From: Brachybacterium aquaticum
GTDB taxonomy: Bacteria; Actinomycetota; Actinomycetes; Actinomycetales; Dermabacteraceae
NCBI RefSeq assembly: GCF_014204755.1
Contig: NZ_JACHLZ010000001.1
Location: forward strand, 2,604,001 to 2,668,000
Direction: 5' to 3'
Length of the DNA: 64,000 nt
The notes beneath the pieces were generated by a model. The model saw nothing but the letters and a program-made list of their open reading frames with translations. It did not search any database and had not been told where the DNA came from. Made by a program: the position numbers and the translations under genes. Of the stretch, positions 9,501 through 17,658 are shown piece after piece; the stretch's first letter is position 1; every line of letters starts with the position of its first letter.

Positions 9501-10021
9501 GTCAGGTCGTGGCGGGGCACGGCTATCTGCTCGCCCGCACGACGGGGCCGACGGGGACCAGCGCCCCGACGGGCTTCGTCGTCGGCGGGAACCTCGGCGC
9601 GCAGGACGACGCCGCCGAGGTGCTCGCCCACCTGCTCGAGGGGACCTGGCAGCGGGTCCTCTCCCCCGATCACGAGGTCCTCGAGCGCCTGCGCGGGGTC
9701 GAGGAGCATTTCGGGGTGCGGGTGCTGCCCGAGGGCCTGGAGGCGACAGGCCCGATCAGCGCGGCCGACGTGCTCGTGCCCGGCGCGCGGGTGTGCTTCT
9801 CCGGCACCGTCCACTCGCCCCGGCACGGGTGGCTGGAGAAGGAGCAGCTGCACGCCATGGCCGAGGCGCGCGGGCTCCGGGCCGTCCCGACCCTCACCAA
9901 GACCCGGACGGATGTGCTGGTCGTCGCCGAGGCCGGCTCGCAGTCGAGCAAGGCGAAGAACGCGGCGAGGTGGGAGAAGCCGGTGATCACGGCGGAGGAG
10001 TTCCTGGAGTGGGTGGGATGA
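6527..10021 (+). CDS. Exonuclease - Lsr2-like - PIF1-like helicase - BRCT fusion protein
   Basis: 1164-aa multidomain DNA-processing protein with a GTG start behind a good RBS. Residues 35-200 are a DEDDh 3'-5' exonuclease of the DnaQ type: 'LDLETTGL' (D40, E42), 'HNAEFDLGF' (119-127) and 'HSALGDA' (178-184). Residues about 282-318 ('AVRAWARSQGIPVGDRGR') resemble the DNA-binding C-terminal helices of Lsr2. Ala/Pro/Thr-rich linkers flank this segment. Residues about 405-860 form a PIF1/RecD-like SF1 helicase: Walker A 'GKAGTGKST', 'IIDEASMV', 'GDLYQLPPV' and 'HKSQGQTLD'. Residues 1085-1164 form a BRCT domain ('GARVCFSGTVHSPR', ending 'EEFLEWVG'). The set suggests repair or replication-fork processing; the exact role is unknown. 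Confidence 0.85.
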   Translation: MGLLDRLPDRRSASQGPAAAPTSSHGAPALGTLPRFAVLDLETTGLNPASDRILEIAILRADAQGRPLEQWVSRVNPDRPVGATHVHGLTDADVAAAPRFAELARVVGDALQGMVVVAHNAEFDLGFLQAEFARAGLPMPRLVPYCTLQGSTLYLPHLRRRTLAECCAALGVPLRNAHSALGDAFAAAGLLERYLAMDAQTGYDAALTATRARIAGERLAASLAGPTGVEGPTEGLPTAGPETGSARSPLTPSRPGSTTVAPPAPTPPAPASAPTAPSVTANEISPAAVRAWARSQGIPVGDRGRLRAELVAQYREAMDAPGSGAEHVAASAGPAAARPAVPAPAPADDAASTAPPSAAPTARADAAPTGPTPSATPPAPLSASLATPHAATPPSAAPTRPLTITDEFAAALDHLHAGHHLFLTGKAGTGKSTLIRHYLESTERTTITVAPTGIAALNVDGYTIHRLFSFPLGVTEEQVRGGSYYPGRFARALKELDTLIIDEASMVRADLFDALTAALELYGPRPGTPFGGVQLVLVGDLYQLPPVVTDHDAGWIERRYGTPFFFSAHSFDEDTFPVVELSTVFRQQGDDRLVDLLNAVREGTLLEKARAELNRRTDPDFEPGLDEFWLTLATTNRIVGARNRQMLERLPGPVQAFTAQTSGDTDGFEKPTEETLRIGVGAQVMLLNNDPLDRWVNGTLGRITAISADSDGPVVTVLLRDGRTEQVREHTWEITRPSVEGGALVHQVIGTFTQLPMKLAWAITIHKSQGQTLDRVVVDLTGGTFANGQLYVALSRCTSLEGLVLKREVLPRDLKTDQRVRRYLASGTSTTETLGEAYLSVLTVGTTGDRWRPRPVEIAVVTDDGDEISTVVNPTSDLFGARDEFGITTRDVQLAPLLAEAWPALSALLAGRVPVGVDIDRQLAHVDFELKRNGIVEPVPLGLEVPGRLLGARERARLNAPTALERARAVRDAVRRVRAAGEELPGSGMAFRQVVAGHGYLLARTTGPTGTSAPTGFVVGGNLGAQDDAAEVLAHLLEGTWQRVLSPDHEVLERLRGVEEHFGVRVLPEGLEATGPISAADVLVPGARVCFSGTVHSPRHGWLEKEQLHAMAEARGLRAVPTLTKTRTDVLVVAEAGSQSSKAKNAARWEKPVITAEEFLEWVG

Positions 10022-10446
10022 ACCGCAGCGACGAGGCGAGGCCTGACGTGGACGATACGGGGGACGACGACCGTTACCTGGTCATCCGGGGACGAAGATG
10101 GCGACGCACGGACCCGGCGCTGGACGCCGACGTGGTCCGGGCGCTGAAGAGCCATCTGGGCAGAGCCCGCTCCCAGGTCGGGCGCGCCGGCCGCGACGAC
10201 GACCCGGCGAGCGTCCGCTCAGCTCGAGACCGCGTCCAGCTCGCGAAGGAAGGCCTCGGAGAGCGCGGACCCGCATGGTGGGAGCGCCCCGAGGACGAGC
10301 GACGCCGTCAGGCTGCGGATCGACTCGCTCGGCTCGAGCGGCTGGACGCCTCAGCCCGCGATGCCGACGCGGACGACGACGGAGGGGAACAGTCCCACCA
10401 TGGTGAGCGTCCAGAGGGCGTGGACCAAGAGCGCCCCGGCGAGTGA
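10018..10446 (+). CDS. Conserved hypothetical protein (basic/acidic, 142 aa)
   Basis: Starts with an ATG that overlaps the stop of the exonuclease-helicase gene (ATGA), so the two are translationally coupled. The N-terminal half contains 'YLVIRGRRWRRTDPALDAD', then 'VRALKSHLGRARSQVGRA', then 'GERGPAWWERP'. This matches a small actinobacterial family of unknown function that I recognise only as conserved. The C-terminal third is charged and low in complexity, and its last 96 bp overlap the convergent protease gene. Coupling suggests a role with the upstream enzyme, but there is no direct evidence. Confidence 0.7.
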   Translation: MNRSDEARPDVDDTGDDDRYLVIRGRRWRRTDPALDADVVRALKSHLGRARSQVGRAGRDDDPASVRSARDRVQLAKEGLGERGPAWWERPEDERRRQAADRLARLERLDASARDADADDDGGEQSHHGERPEGVDQERPGE

Positions 10447-11013
10447 GCCGGAGGTCTCGCGGGCCCACATCGCCACCGGTCCCAGCAGGAGGGCCATCAC
10501 CGCGAGAGCAGGGCTGCCGGTGCACAGCGTGACGAGGGCGTACACCACGGTGGGGACCACCCAGCGGGCCGGGCCGGTGAGCAGCCGAGGCAGCGCACCG
10601 CGGAAGAACACCTCTTCAGCGGCGCCCGCCACCAGCGCGACCGCGAGCACACCCCAGCGCCCGTCGGCCGCCGCGGCGACGGGACCGGCCACCCACGGGG
10701 CAGTGGCCGGGACACCGGCCAGGACCAGACCGCCCGCCAGCGAGGCCGCGGCCAGGCCGACGCCCGCGGCGGCCACCGCGACCTTCGGTGCGCCCCCCGG
10801 GGCCCGGCCGGCGAGATCCGAAGGTGCCAGGCGCATGATCAGCAGTCCGCCGACGGTCCAGGTCAGGGCGATTCCCAGTGCCCAGCCGGCGACGGTCCCC
10901 GGCCCCCCGCCCTCGGCGCGCAGCGACGCGGCCAGGAGCGGCGCAGCCACCACGACGGCGAGGCCGGCCACCCCCCACGCGCCGGGACGGGAGGCGGGAC
11001 TATCGGGGCTCAT
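10351..11013 (-). CDS. CPBP-family intramembrane metalloprotease (Abi-type)
   Basis: 220-aa polytopic membrane protein with about six hydrophobic helices. The family signature 'AAEEVFFRGAL' (EExxxR) lies near residue 131, and a C-terminal helix contains 'LLVHALW', supplying the second metal-binding histidine. CPBP proteins are prokaryotic relatives of the CaaX protease Rce1 and act within the membrane on unknown substrates; some confer bacteriocin self-immunity. The 3' end overlaps the plus-strand gene before it by about 96 bp, an unusually large convergent overlap. Confidence 0.8.
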   Translation of the reverse strand: MSPDSPASRPGAWGVAGLAVVVAAPLLAASLRAEGGGPGTVAGWALGIALTWTVGGLLIMRLAPSDLAGRAPGGAPKVAVAAAGVGLAAASLAGGLVLAGVPATAPWVAGPVAAAADGRWGVLAVALVAGAAEEVFFRGALPRLLTGPARWVVPTVVYALVTLCTGSPALAVMALLLGPVAMWARETSGSLAGALLVHALWTLTMVGLFPSVVVRVGIAG

Positions 11014-11133
11014 GCGCCTAGGGTACGAGGCCGCTCGCTGCGCCGGGGCGAGGCGGGTCTTGCTCGCGGGCGCCGGCTCGTATAGACCTTAGGCACGGCT
11101 CGCGGCACGGGAGCACGGACACGGAGGTAGATC

Positions 11134-12159
11134 ATGCGCGTTCTCGTCATCGGAGCCGGGGGGTATGTGGGGAGCCGGCTGATCCCCGCACTGCTGGAGG
11201 ACGGACACCAGGTGGTCGCCGGGGCCCGGAATCTCCACAAGCTCGACGCCTTCTGGTGGAGCGACGCCGTCGACAGGGTCGAGCTGGATGCGACCGAGGA
11301 CGACTCCGTGCGTGCCGCGATCGCCGCGGACCCGTCGCTGGAGGCAGTGGTCTACCTGGTGCACGGCATGGGAGGAGAGGACTTCCGGGAGGTGGATCGC
11401 GCCGCCGCCCGGCGCGTGCGCGCCGCCGTCGACGCCTCCGAGGTGAAGTCCCTGGTCTACCTCTCGGGCATCATCCCGGACATCCCCCGCGAGCAGCTCT
11501 CCGAGCACCTGGCCTCCCGCCTCGAGGTCGAGGAGGAGCTCTCCGCGGCGCGATGCCGCTTCGTGGGCCTGCGGGCCGCAGTGGTGCTCGGCGCGGCCTC
11601 GACCAGCTTCGAGCTGATGACCCAGCTGGCCCACCGCCTCCCGGTCACCGTGTTCCCGGACTGGATGGACCATCTGGTCGAACCGATCGCCGTGGTCGAC
11701 GCCGTCGCCGCGATCCGGGCCGCCGTGATCACCGGGAGCGCCCACGGCGTGTACGACATCGGCGGGGGCGAGGTCATCGCCTATCCCCAGCTCGTTCAGA
11801 AGGTCCTCGAGCTCACGGACCAGGAACGGCCCGGGTTCTCCGTCCCGGTGATGCCCCAGGCCCTGGTCACAGCGGTGGGATCGTGGCTCTCCGACATCCC
11901 CGCCCCCACGGTCACCGCGCTGATGGAGAGCCTGCGCGAGGACATGGTCGCACGGGACGAGCGATGGCTTTCCGAGCTGCTGCCGGACGGCCATGCGGCG
12001 CGGGTGACGATCGACGAGGCCCTGCGCCGCAGCCTGGCCGCACCGGATGTAAGCCGCAGCCCCCGGGAGCGGGATCCGCTCGCGGTCATGCCCGGCGATC
12101 CCTCGTGGGCGACCAACGGCGAGGGTCAGGAGCGGGTGCTGGAGTTCAAGCAGGGCTGA
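11134..12159 (+). CDS. NAD(P)-binding atypical SDR / NmrA-like protein
   Basis: 341-aa cytosolic protein with an N-terminal Rossmann fold, 'VLVIGAGGYVGSRLI' (the TGxxGxxG equivalent of atypical SDRs). It continues with 'VYLVHGMGG' and 'SLVYLSGII'. It lacks the YxxxK of classical SDRs, as expected for the NmrA/DUF2867-like branch, which binds NAD(P) and may sense or reduce small ligands. Residues 214-240 ('YDIGGGEVIAYPQLVQKVLE') are typical of this group. The start is the ATG at 11134, preceded by GGAGG. It stands alone, with a terminator-like hairpin just after its stop. Confidence 0.75.
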   Translation: MRVLVIGAGGYVGSRLIPALLEDGHQVVAGARNLHKLDAFWWSDAVDRVELDATEDDSVRAAIAADPSLEAVVYLVHGMGGEDFREVDRAAARRVRAAVDASEVKSLVYLSGIIPDIPREQLSEHLASRLEVEEELSAARCRFVGLRAAVVLGAASTSFELMTQLAHRLPVTVFPDWMDHLVEPIAVVDAVAAIRAAVITGSAHGVYDIGGGEVIAYPQLVQKVLELTDQERPGFSVPVMPQALVTAVGSWLSDIPAPTVTALMESLREDMVARDERWLSELLPDGHAARVTIDEALRRSLAAPDVSRSPRERDPLAVMPGDPSWATNGEGQERVLEFKQG

Positions 12160-12160
12160 G

Positions 12161-12182
12161 CGCGGGGTCGGATCGCCCCGCG
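12161..12182. terminator. Bidirectional terminator-like hairpin
   Basis: CGCGGGG at 12161-12167 pairs perfectly with CCCCGCG at 12176-12182 around an 8-nt loop, between two convergent genes. There is no clear T run, as is common in high-GC actinobacteria. Confidence 0.55.
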
Positions 12183-12191
12183 ATGCGGAGA

Positions 12192-12506
12192 TCAGCCCAC
12201 GAACTGCAGCACGAAGCCGAGCAGGGCCATCACATAGCCACCGATGCGCACGCCGGCGACGAGCCGCCGGGCGGCGGGATCGAGCAGGTTCGCGACGCCC
12301 AAACAGAGCATGAACCCTGCGGCCACCAGCGCGATGCCGGGATCCGGCGAGGCATCGGAGAAGCCGTCGATCGTGAGCGACGCGGTCAGCACCAGACCGA
12401 AGATGATCAGACTGAACACCGGCGCCCCGTCCGGCTGGTGCGGGGCGTGGTGCCTCTCGCTCCGGCGCGACATCTGCTCGGTGCGGGTGGCGGCGGGCTG
12501 TTCCAT
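12192..12506 (-). CDS. Small membrane protein of unknown function
   Basis: 104-aa protein from the ATG at 12506 (MEQPAATRTEQMSRR), with a GAGAGGA-type RBS upstream. A charged N terminus is followed by three hydrophobic segments: 'FSLIIFGLVLTASLTI', 'GIALVAAGFMLCLGVANLL' and 'GGYVMALLGFVLQFVG'. A longer frame upstream was rejected because it overlaps the transporter gene and is all Arg/Ala-rich. I do not recognise the family. It is 29 bp downstream of the frameshifted MFS gene, on the same strand, so it may share its transcript. Confidence 0.6.
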   Translation of the reverse strand: MEQPAATRTEQMSRRSERHHAPHQPDGAPVFSLIIFGLVLTASLTIDGFSDASPDPGIALVAAGFMLCLGVANLLDPAARRLVAGVRIGGYVMALLGFVLQFVG

Positions 12507-12535
12507 CGGTCCTCTCCTCGGCGGGGCCTGCCAGG

Positions 12536-13863
12536 CTACGCGGCCTCGATGCCCTCCGCACCCCGGGCACGGATGAACACCGGCCGGCTCGCGACGATGC
12601 CGGCGACGAGCTGCCCGACCAGCACCACGCACAGCGCGATCAGCGGCACGGCCCAGCTGTCGGACGCGGCGTGGAGCGCGCCGATGCCGAGCGGGCCGAA
12701 CCCGGCGACCAGGTACACGAAGCCCTGCGACACCGTCGAGAGCTGGCCGGTGAGGTGCGTGGTCGGCGAGCGCCACACGATATACGTCAGCGAGAGGCTG
12801 ATCGAGGCGCCGAGCCCGAGGCCCAGCACCGTCATCCACGCCACGGCTCCGCTCGCCGGCGCGATGATCAGACCGAGATAGGCGGCGCCGAGGAGCAGCA
12901 CGGCCACGACGGGGGGCAGCCACGTCGGCCCCAGCCGCGCGGCGAGGGTCGGCGCGAGCAGGGCGGCGAGCGCGGCGGGGAACGCGGAGTAGGCGATCAT
13001 GCCGCCGGCGGCGGTCACGTCCATCCCGGCGTCCAGCAGGATGGTCGGCACCCAGGTCACCGTCGTGTAGTAGCTGACGCTCTGCAGCCCCATGAACCCG
13101 GTGACGGCGATGGCGGTGGGTCGGTGAGGATCGCTCCCAGCGGCGTGCTCCCGCGTCCGCTCGGAGCGTCGGCGACCGCGCCTGCGGAGCGCAGGCGTCC
13201 GGGCGAGCGGAGCAGCTGCGGCAGCCACACCACCAGGGCCAGCACCGCCGGGACGGCCCAGATCGCCAGCGCAGCCCGCCAGCTGCCGCCGAGGACCGGC
13301 AGCAGCGGCGCGGTCAGCCCGGAGGCGAAGGCCGCGCCGACGAACAGCGACATCGTGTACAGGCCCATCATCAGACCGGCGCGGTGGGCGAAGTCCTGCT
13401 TGATCGCCGCCGGCATCACGACGTTCCCCACCGCGATCGCGATGCCGACGAGCACGGTGCCGGCGAACAGGGCGGTCATGCTCGGCTCGTGCCGCAGCAG
13501 GTTCCCCGCCGCGAGGACCAGCAGCACGATCGCGAGCAGTCGGTGCATGCCGAGCCGCCGGGTCAGGCCCGGAGTGAGGAACGCGAACGCCCCGAACACG
13601 AACACGGGGATCGTGGTCAGCAGGCTCACGACGGTCGCCGACAGGCCCAGCGAGGCACGGATCTCGCCGACCACTGGTCCGATCGCGGCGACGCCGATGC
13701 GGAGGTTCAGCCCGATGAGGATCAGTCCGATGCCGAGCAGCAGCATCGCCCCGCGGCCACGGGGCGGCTCAGCGGGCTCGACGATCTCCGACGGCGCGGG
13801 CGGCGCGCCGGTGGGGACGGGGAACGTCTCCTCCGCGGCGGTGTCCGTGGAGCCGGTCGTCAT
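12536..13863 (-). pseudogene. CynX/NimT-family MFS transporter, frameshifted
   Basis: Two minus-strand frames together make one roughly 440-aa major facilitator permease. The N-terminal half (ATG at 13863; an earlier GTG at 13881 is possible) has 'GIGLILIGLNLRIGVAAIGP', typical of the CynX/NimT (cyanate, nitroimidazole) branch, and runs to 'LGAILTD'. The C-terminal half resumes in another frame with 'PTAIAVTGFMGLQSVSYYTT' and has the last six helices. The break is at about 13110-13125, where one base appears to be missing in a C-rich run. Either the gene is newly inactivated or this is a sequencing error; everything else looks intact. The substrate is unknown. Confidence 0.75.
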
Positions 13864-14175
13864 GGGGGCCTTGCCGATCACGAGGGGATGGGAGGGGTGC
13901 CGGTCCCGGCGGGCCGCTGCGCTGCGGGGCGCCGGGAGTCGGACACGTGTTGCACAGTACGCTCTCCGGTTGGCAGATACGCAACCCTCGTCCGGAATCG
14001 CGCAGTGCGCGGCCCGTCTGCCGGTGGGCGGACGCCCGTCGGCCGGTGGGCTCCCTGTCCTCGACGATCCCTGCCAGCACCGTGCGCGCGCGCCGGCGCC
14101 GCGGAGGCGTCGAGAGCTGCGGGGTGTACCAGGAGGGCCTGGTTCGTGGACGAGGGCAGGTCTTCACTGGGATGC
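13864..14175. promoter_or_regulatory. Divergent promoter region with an inverted repeat
   Basis: 312 bp between the MFS gene (minus) and the cupin-AKR pair (plus), containing no convincing gene. ACCAGG-AGGG-CCTGGT at 14128-14143 is a perfect 6-bp inverted repeat 32 bp before the cupin start and could be an operator. Promoter boxes are not obvious. Confidence 0.35.
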
Positions 14176-14613
14176 ATGACCGAGACGACCTTCGACCAGC
14201 CCTTCCCACTCGGGGAGCCCAACGACGCCTTCGCGCAGTACTTCATCGGCCGGTCCTACCTGGCCCCGCTCACCGGCGGCAGCACCCCGGTCAGCAACGT
14301 GACCTTCGAGCCGGGCTGCCGCAACAACTGGCACATCCACCACGGCGAGGACGGCGCCGGCGACCAGATCCTGCTGTGCACGGCCGGGTCCGGCTGGTAC
14401 CAGGCCGACGGCGAGGAGCCGGTGCGCATGACCCCGGGCACGAGCGTCCGCATCCCCGCCGGGACGAAGCACTGGCACGGCGCGACCTCCGACGCCTGGT
14501 TCTCGCACCTGGCCTTCATCACGCCCGGCGAGAGCGTGCGCAACGAATGGCTCGAGCCCGTCACCGACGAGGTCTACGCGCAGCTTCCCACCACGAACGG
14601 AGAGACCGCATGA
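14176..14613 (+). CDS. Cupin-domain protein ((R)-mandelonitrile lyase-like)
   Basis: 145-aa single-domain cupin. Motif 1 is 'NNWHIHHGEDGAGDQILL', with two histidines and a glutamine for metal binding; motif 2 is 'TPGTSVRIPAGTKHWHGA'. The 'LLCTAGSGWYQ' and 'DAWFSHLAF' stretches match the small cupin group that includes (R)-mandelonitrile lyase-like and carboxymuconolactone-associated proteins. Its reaction cannot be told from sequence. The start ATG at 14176 is chosen because 'TETTFDQPFPLG' begins the conserved region. It overlaps the next gene by 4 bp (ATGA) and forms an operon with it. Confidence 0.75.
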   Translation: MTETTFDQPFPLGEPNDAFAQYFIGRSYLAPLTGGSTPVSNVTFEPGCRNNWHIHHGEDGAGDQILLCTAGSGWYQADGEEPVRMTPGTSVRIPAGTKHWHGATSDAWFSHLAFITPGESVRNEWLEPVTDEVYAQLPTTNGETA

Positions 14614-15302
14614 GCATCCTGGAGGAGACCTACACCCTGACCGGCGGCGCCGAGATCCCGCGCCTCGGGCTCGGCACATGGTTCATCGACGACGACAAGG
14701 CGGCAGACGCAGTCCGCGCCGCGGTCGAGATCGGCTATCGCCACATCGACACCGCCCAGGCCTACGGCAACGAGAGCGGCGTCGGCGAGGGCGTGCGCAC
14801 CTCCGGCGTCGCGCGCGAGGAGCTCTTCGTCTCGACGAAGATCGCCGCCGAGGTGAAGGACTACGACGCCGCCGTCGCCTCGATCCAGGGGTCGCTCGCG
14901 ACGATGGGCCTGGGCTACTTGCTCGAGCACGCCGAGATGGTGCCGCAAGTGAACCAGCTGCTGGTCCACGCCGGGAACACGCCCCGCGAGCTGCTGGAGT
15001 TCTGCGAGGCGCAGGGCATCCGCGTCCAGGCCTACTCCCCCATCGCCCACAGCGCGATCATCGAGAATCCCGACGTGCAGGCGATGGCCGAGCGGTACGG
15101 GGTCACCGTCCCGCAGCTGTGCATCCGATACACGCTGCAGCTGGGCACCGTCTCGCTGCCGAAGACCGCGAACCCGGAGCACATGCGCGCGAACGCCCAG
15201 GTTGACTTCGAGATCACCGCGGAGGACATGGCCGCGCTGGAGGGCCTGGAGGCGCGGGACTACGGCGAGCACGCCGCGTTCCCGGTGTTCAGCGGGGAGT
15301 GA
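14610..15302 (+). CDS. Aldo/keto reductase with an internal deletion
   Basis: 230-aa protein of the AKR5 (2,5-diketo-D-gluconate reductase-like) family, which is normally about 275-285 aa. The N-terminal part has 'IPRLGLGTWFI', 'GYRHIDTAQAYGNE' (catalytic Asp and Tyr) and 'LFVSTKI' (catalytic Lys). After 'SLATMGLGYL' the sequence jumps directly to 'LLEHAEMVPQVNQ', omitting about 45-50 residues. That segment normally carries the catalytic His ('LIHWP') and 'GVSNF'. The deletion is in frame, so a protein is made, but it should be inactive or altered. The C-terminal NADPH site ('VSLPKTANPEHMRAN') is intact. Translationally coupled to the cupin gene. Confidence 0.75.
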   Translation: MSILEETYTLTGGAEIPRLGLGTWFIDDDKAADAVRAAVEIGYRHIDTAQAYGNESGVGEGVRTSGVAREELFVSTKIAAEVKDYDAAVASIQGSLATMGLGYLLEHAEMVPQVNQLLVHAGNTPRELLEFCEAQGIRVQAYSPIAHSAIIENPDVQAMAERYGVTVPQLCIRYTLQLGTVSLPKTANPEHMRANAQVDFEITAEDMAALEGLEARDYGEHAAFPVFSGE

Positions 15303-15309
15303 GCAGCCC

Positions 15310-15342
15310 GGGCGGGGGCGATGATCTGTCGGACCCCCGCCC
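15310..15342 (+). terminator. Terminator-like hairpin after the cupin-AKR operon
   Basis: GGGCGGGGG at 15310-15318 pairs perfectly with CCCCCGCCC at 15334-15342, eight bases after the AKR stop codon, followed by TACTCTC. Confidence 0.6.
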
Positions 15343-15354
15343 TACTCTCGGCGC

Positions 15355-15594
15355 ATGATCATGATCCTCGGCGACGAGCCGCCGGAGCCGTACTCTGAGC
15401 CGCGCGGCACCTGTCCCGTGTGCGGTTCGCACCAGCTGATCCACCATCCGCTCGGCGGTCCGGACCCGCGCCTCGACGAGGAGGATCCGCCGTGGGTCCA
15501 GTGGCAGGGGTGCGTCCTGGCCTTCAGCGACCGGACGTGCGAGGACTGCGGTGCCGGGTGGAACGTGGAGAGCGACGAGGACGAGGAGGAGTGA
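15355..15594 (+). CDS. Small zinc-ribbon-like protein
   Basis: 79-aa acidic protein with two Cys pairs, 'CPVCGSHQL' at residues 20-28 and 'CEDCGAGW' at about 62-69, spaced as in a zinc ribbon. Two more histidines lie near the first knuckle, and the C terminus is a run of Asp/Glu. I do not recognise a named family. It stands alone between a terminator-like hairpin and a decayed SDR. The start is the first of two close ATGs. Confidence 0.55.
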   Translation: MIMILGDEPPEPYSEPRGTCPVCGSHQLIHHPLGGPDPRLDEEDPPWVQWQGCVLAFSDRTCEDCGAGWNVESDEDEEE

Positions 15595-15605
15595 GCAAGG
15601 GCTGA

Positions 15606-16220
15606 TCCCGGCATCCCGCTCCGGCCCGGCCGGTGGATCTGCTGGTCAACAGCGCCGGCTTCGGGCTGCCGCTGGCTTTCGAGCGCAATGACATCGAGGA
15701 CGAGGCCCGGCATCTGCGCCTGCACGTCGAGGTGCCGATGCGGCTGATGCACGCGGCGCTGCCGGGCATGCTCGAGCGCCGCTCCGGCACGATCCTGAAC
15801 ATCGCCTCTGCCTCCGCGGTGATGCCCCGCTCCACCTACGGTGCCGTGAAGTCCTGGCAGGTCCAGTTCTCCCGCTGGGCGAATGGTGCCTACCGGCCCC
15901 GTGGCGTGACCGTCCCCGCGGTGTGCCCCGGCTACACCCACACCGACTTCCACGCCCGGCTGGGCCTGCCGCGCGGCGAGGAGGGGATCCCGGACTGGCT
16001 GTGGCTGGAGGCGCCGCGGGTGGTGGAGGAGTCGCTGCGCCATGCCGGGCGCGGGAAGGCCGTCTCCGTCCCGAGTCGGCGCTACACCGCGATCTGGACC
16101 GCCGCCCGCCTCGCCCCCTCCGGGCTGATGGCACGGCTCGCCGCGCGGGGGCGGCGAGCGAGGCAGCCCCCAGGGAGTGCCCGTCGGCCGCCGTTCCCCG
16201 ACGCGGCGCTCCGAGGCGAT
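15606..16220 (+). pseudogene. Short-chain dehydrogenase/reductase, N-terminally truncated
   Basis: The frame enters at 'VDLLVNSAGFGLPLAFE' (the NNAG-like motif of classical SDRs) and continues with 'SGTILNIASASAVMP', the catalytic 'YGAVKSW' (YxxxK) and 'VCPGYTHTDF'. The first about 80 residues, including the TGxxxGxG cofactor loop, are missing, and no start codon with an RBS lies before the surviving part. The C terminus degenerates into Arg-rich sequence near 16150-16220. It is therefore a remnant. The closest full-length relatives are DltE/YqjQ-like SDRs. Confidence 0.7.
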
Positions 16221-16319
16221 GTCGGCATACGGCACAGCGGGGGGCGGCGAGGCGATCCCGGAGCGGCTGCCGATGGGGCGTTGCGGGGCACCGGGCGACG
16301 GCGCGCTGCGCCCCGCCTC

Positions 16320-17604
<1,285 letters not shown>

Positions 17605-17658
17605 TACCCTCGGGGGTATCCCGTCCGCTGCCCGTCCCGCACACCCACTGGAGGAACG

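Noticed and set aside
6386-9853. 1155-codon minus-strand frame opposite the exonuclease-helicase
   Set aside because: Mirror frame of a gene with exonuclease, helicase and BRCT motifs.
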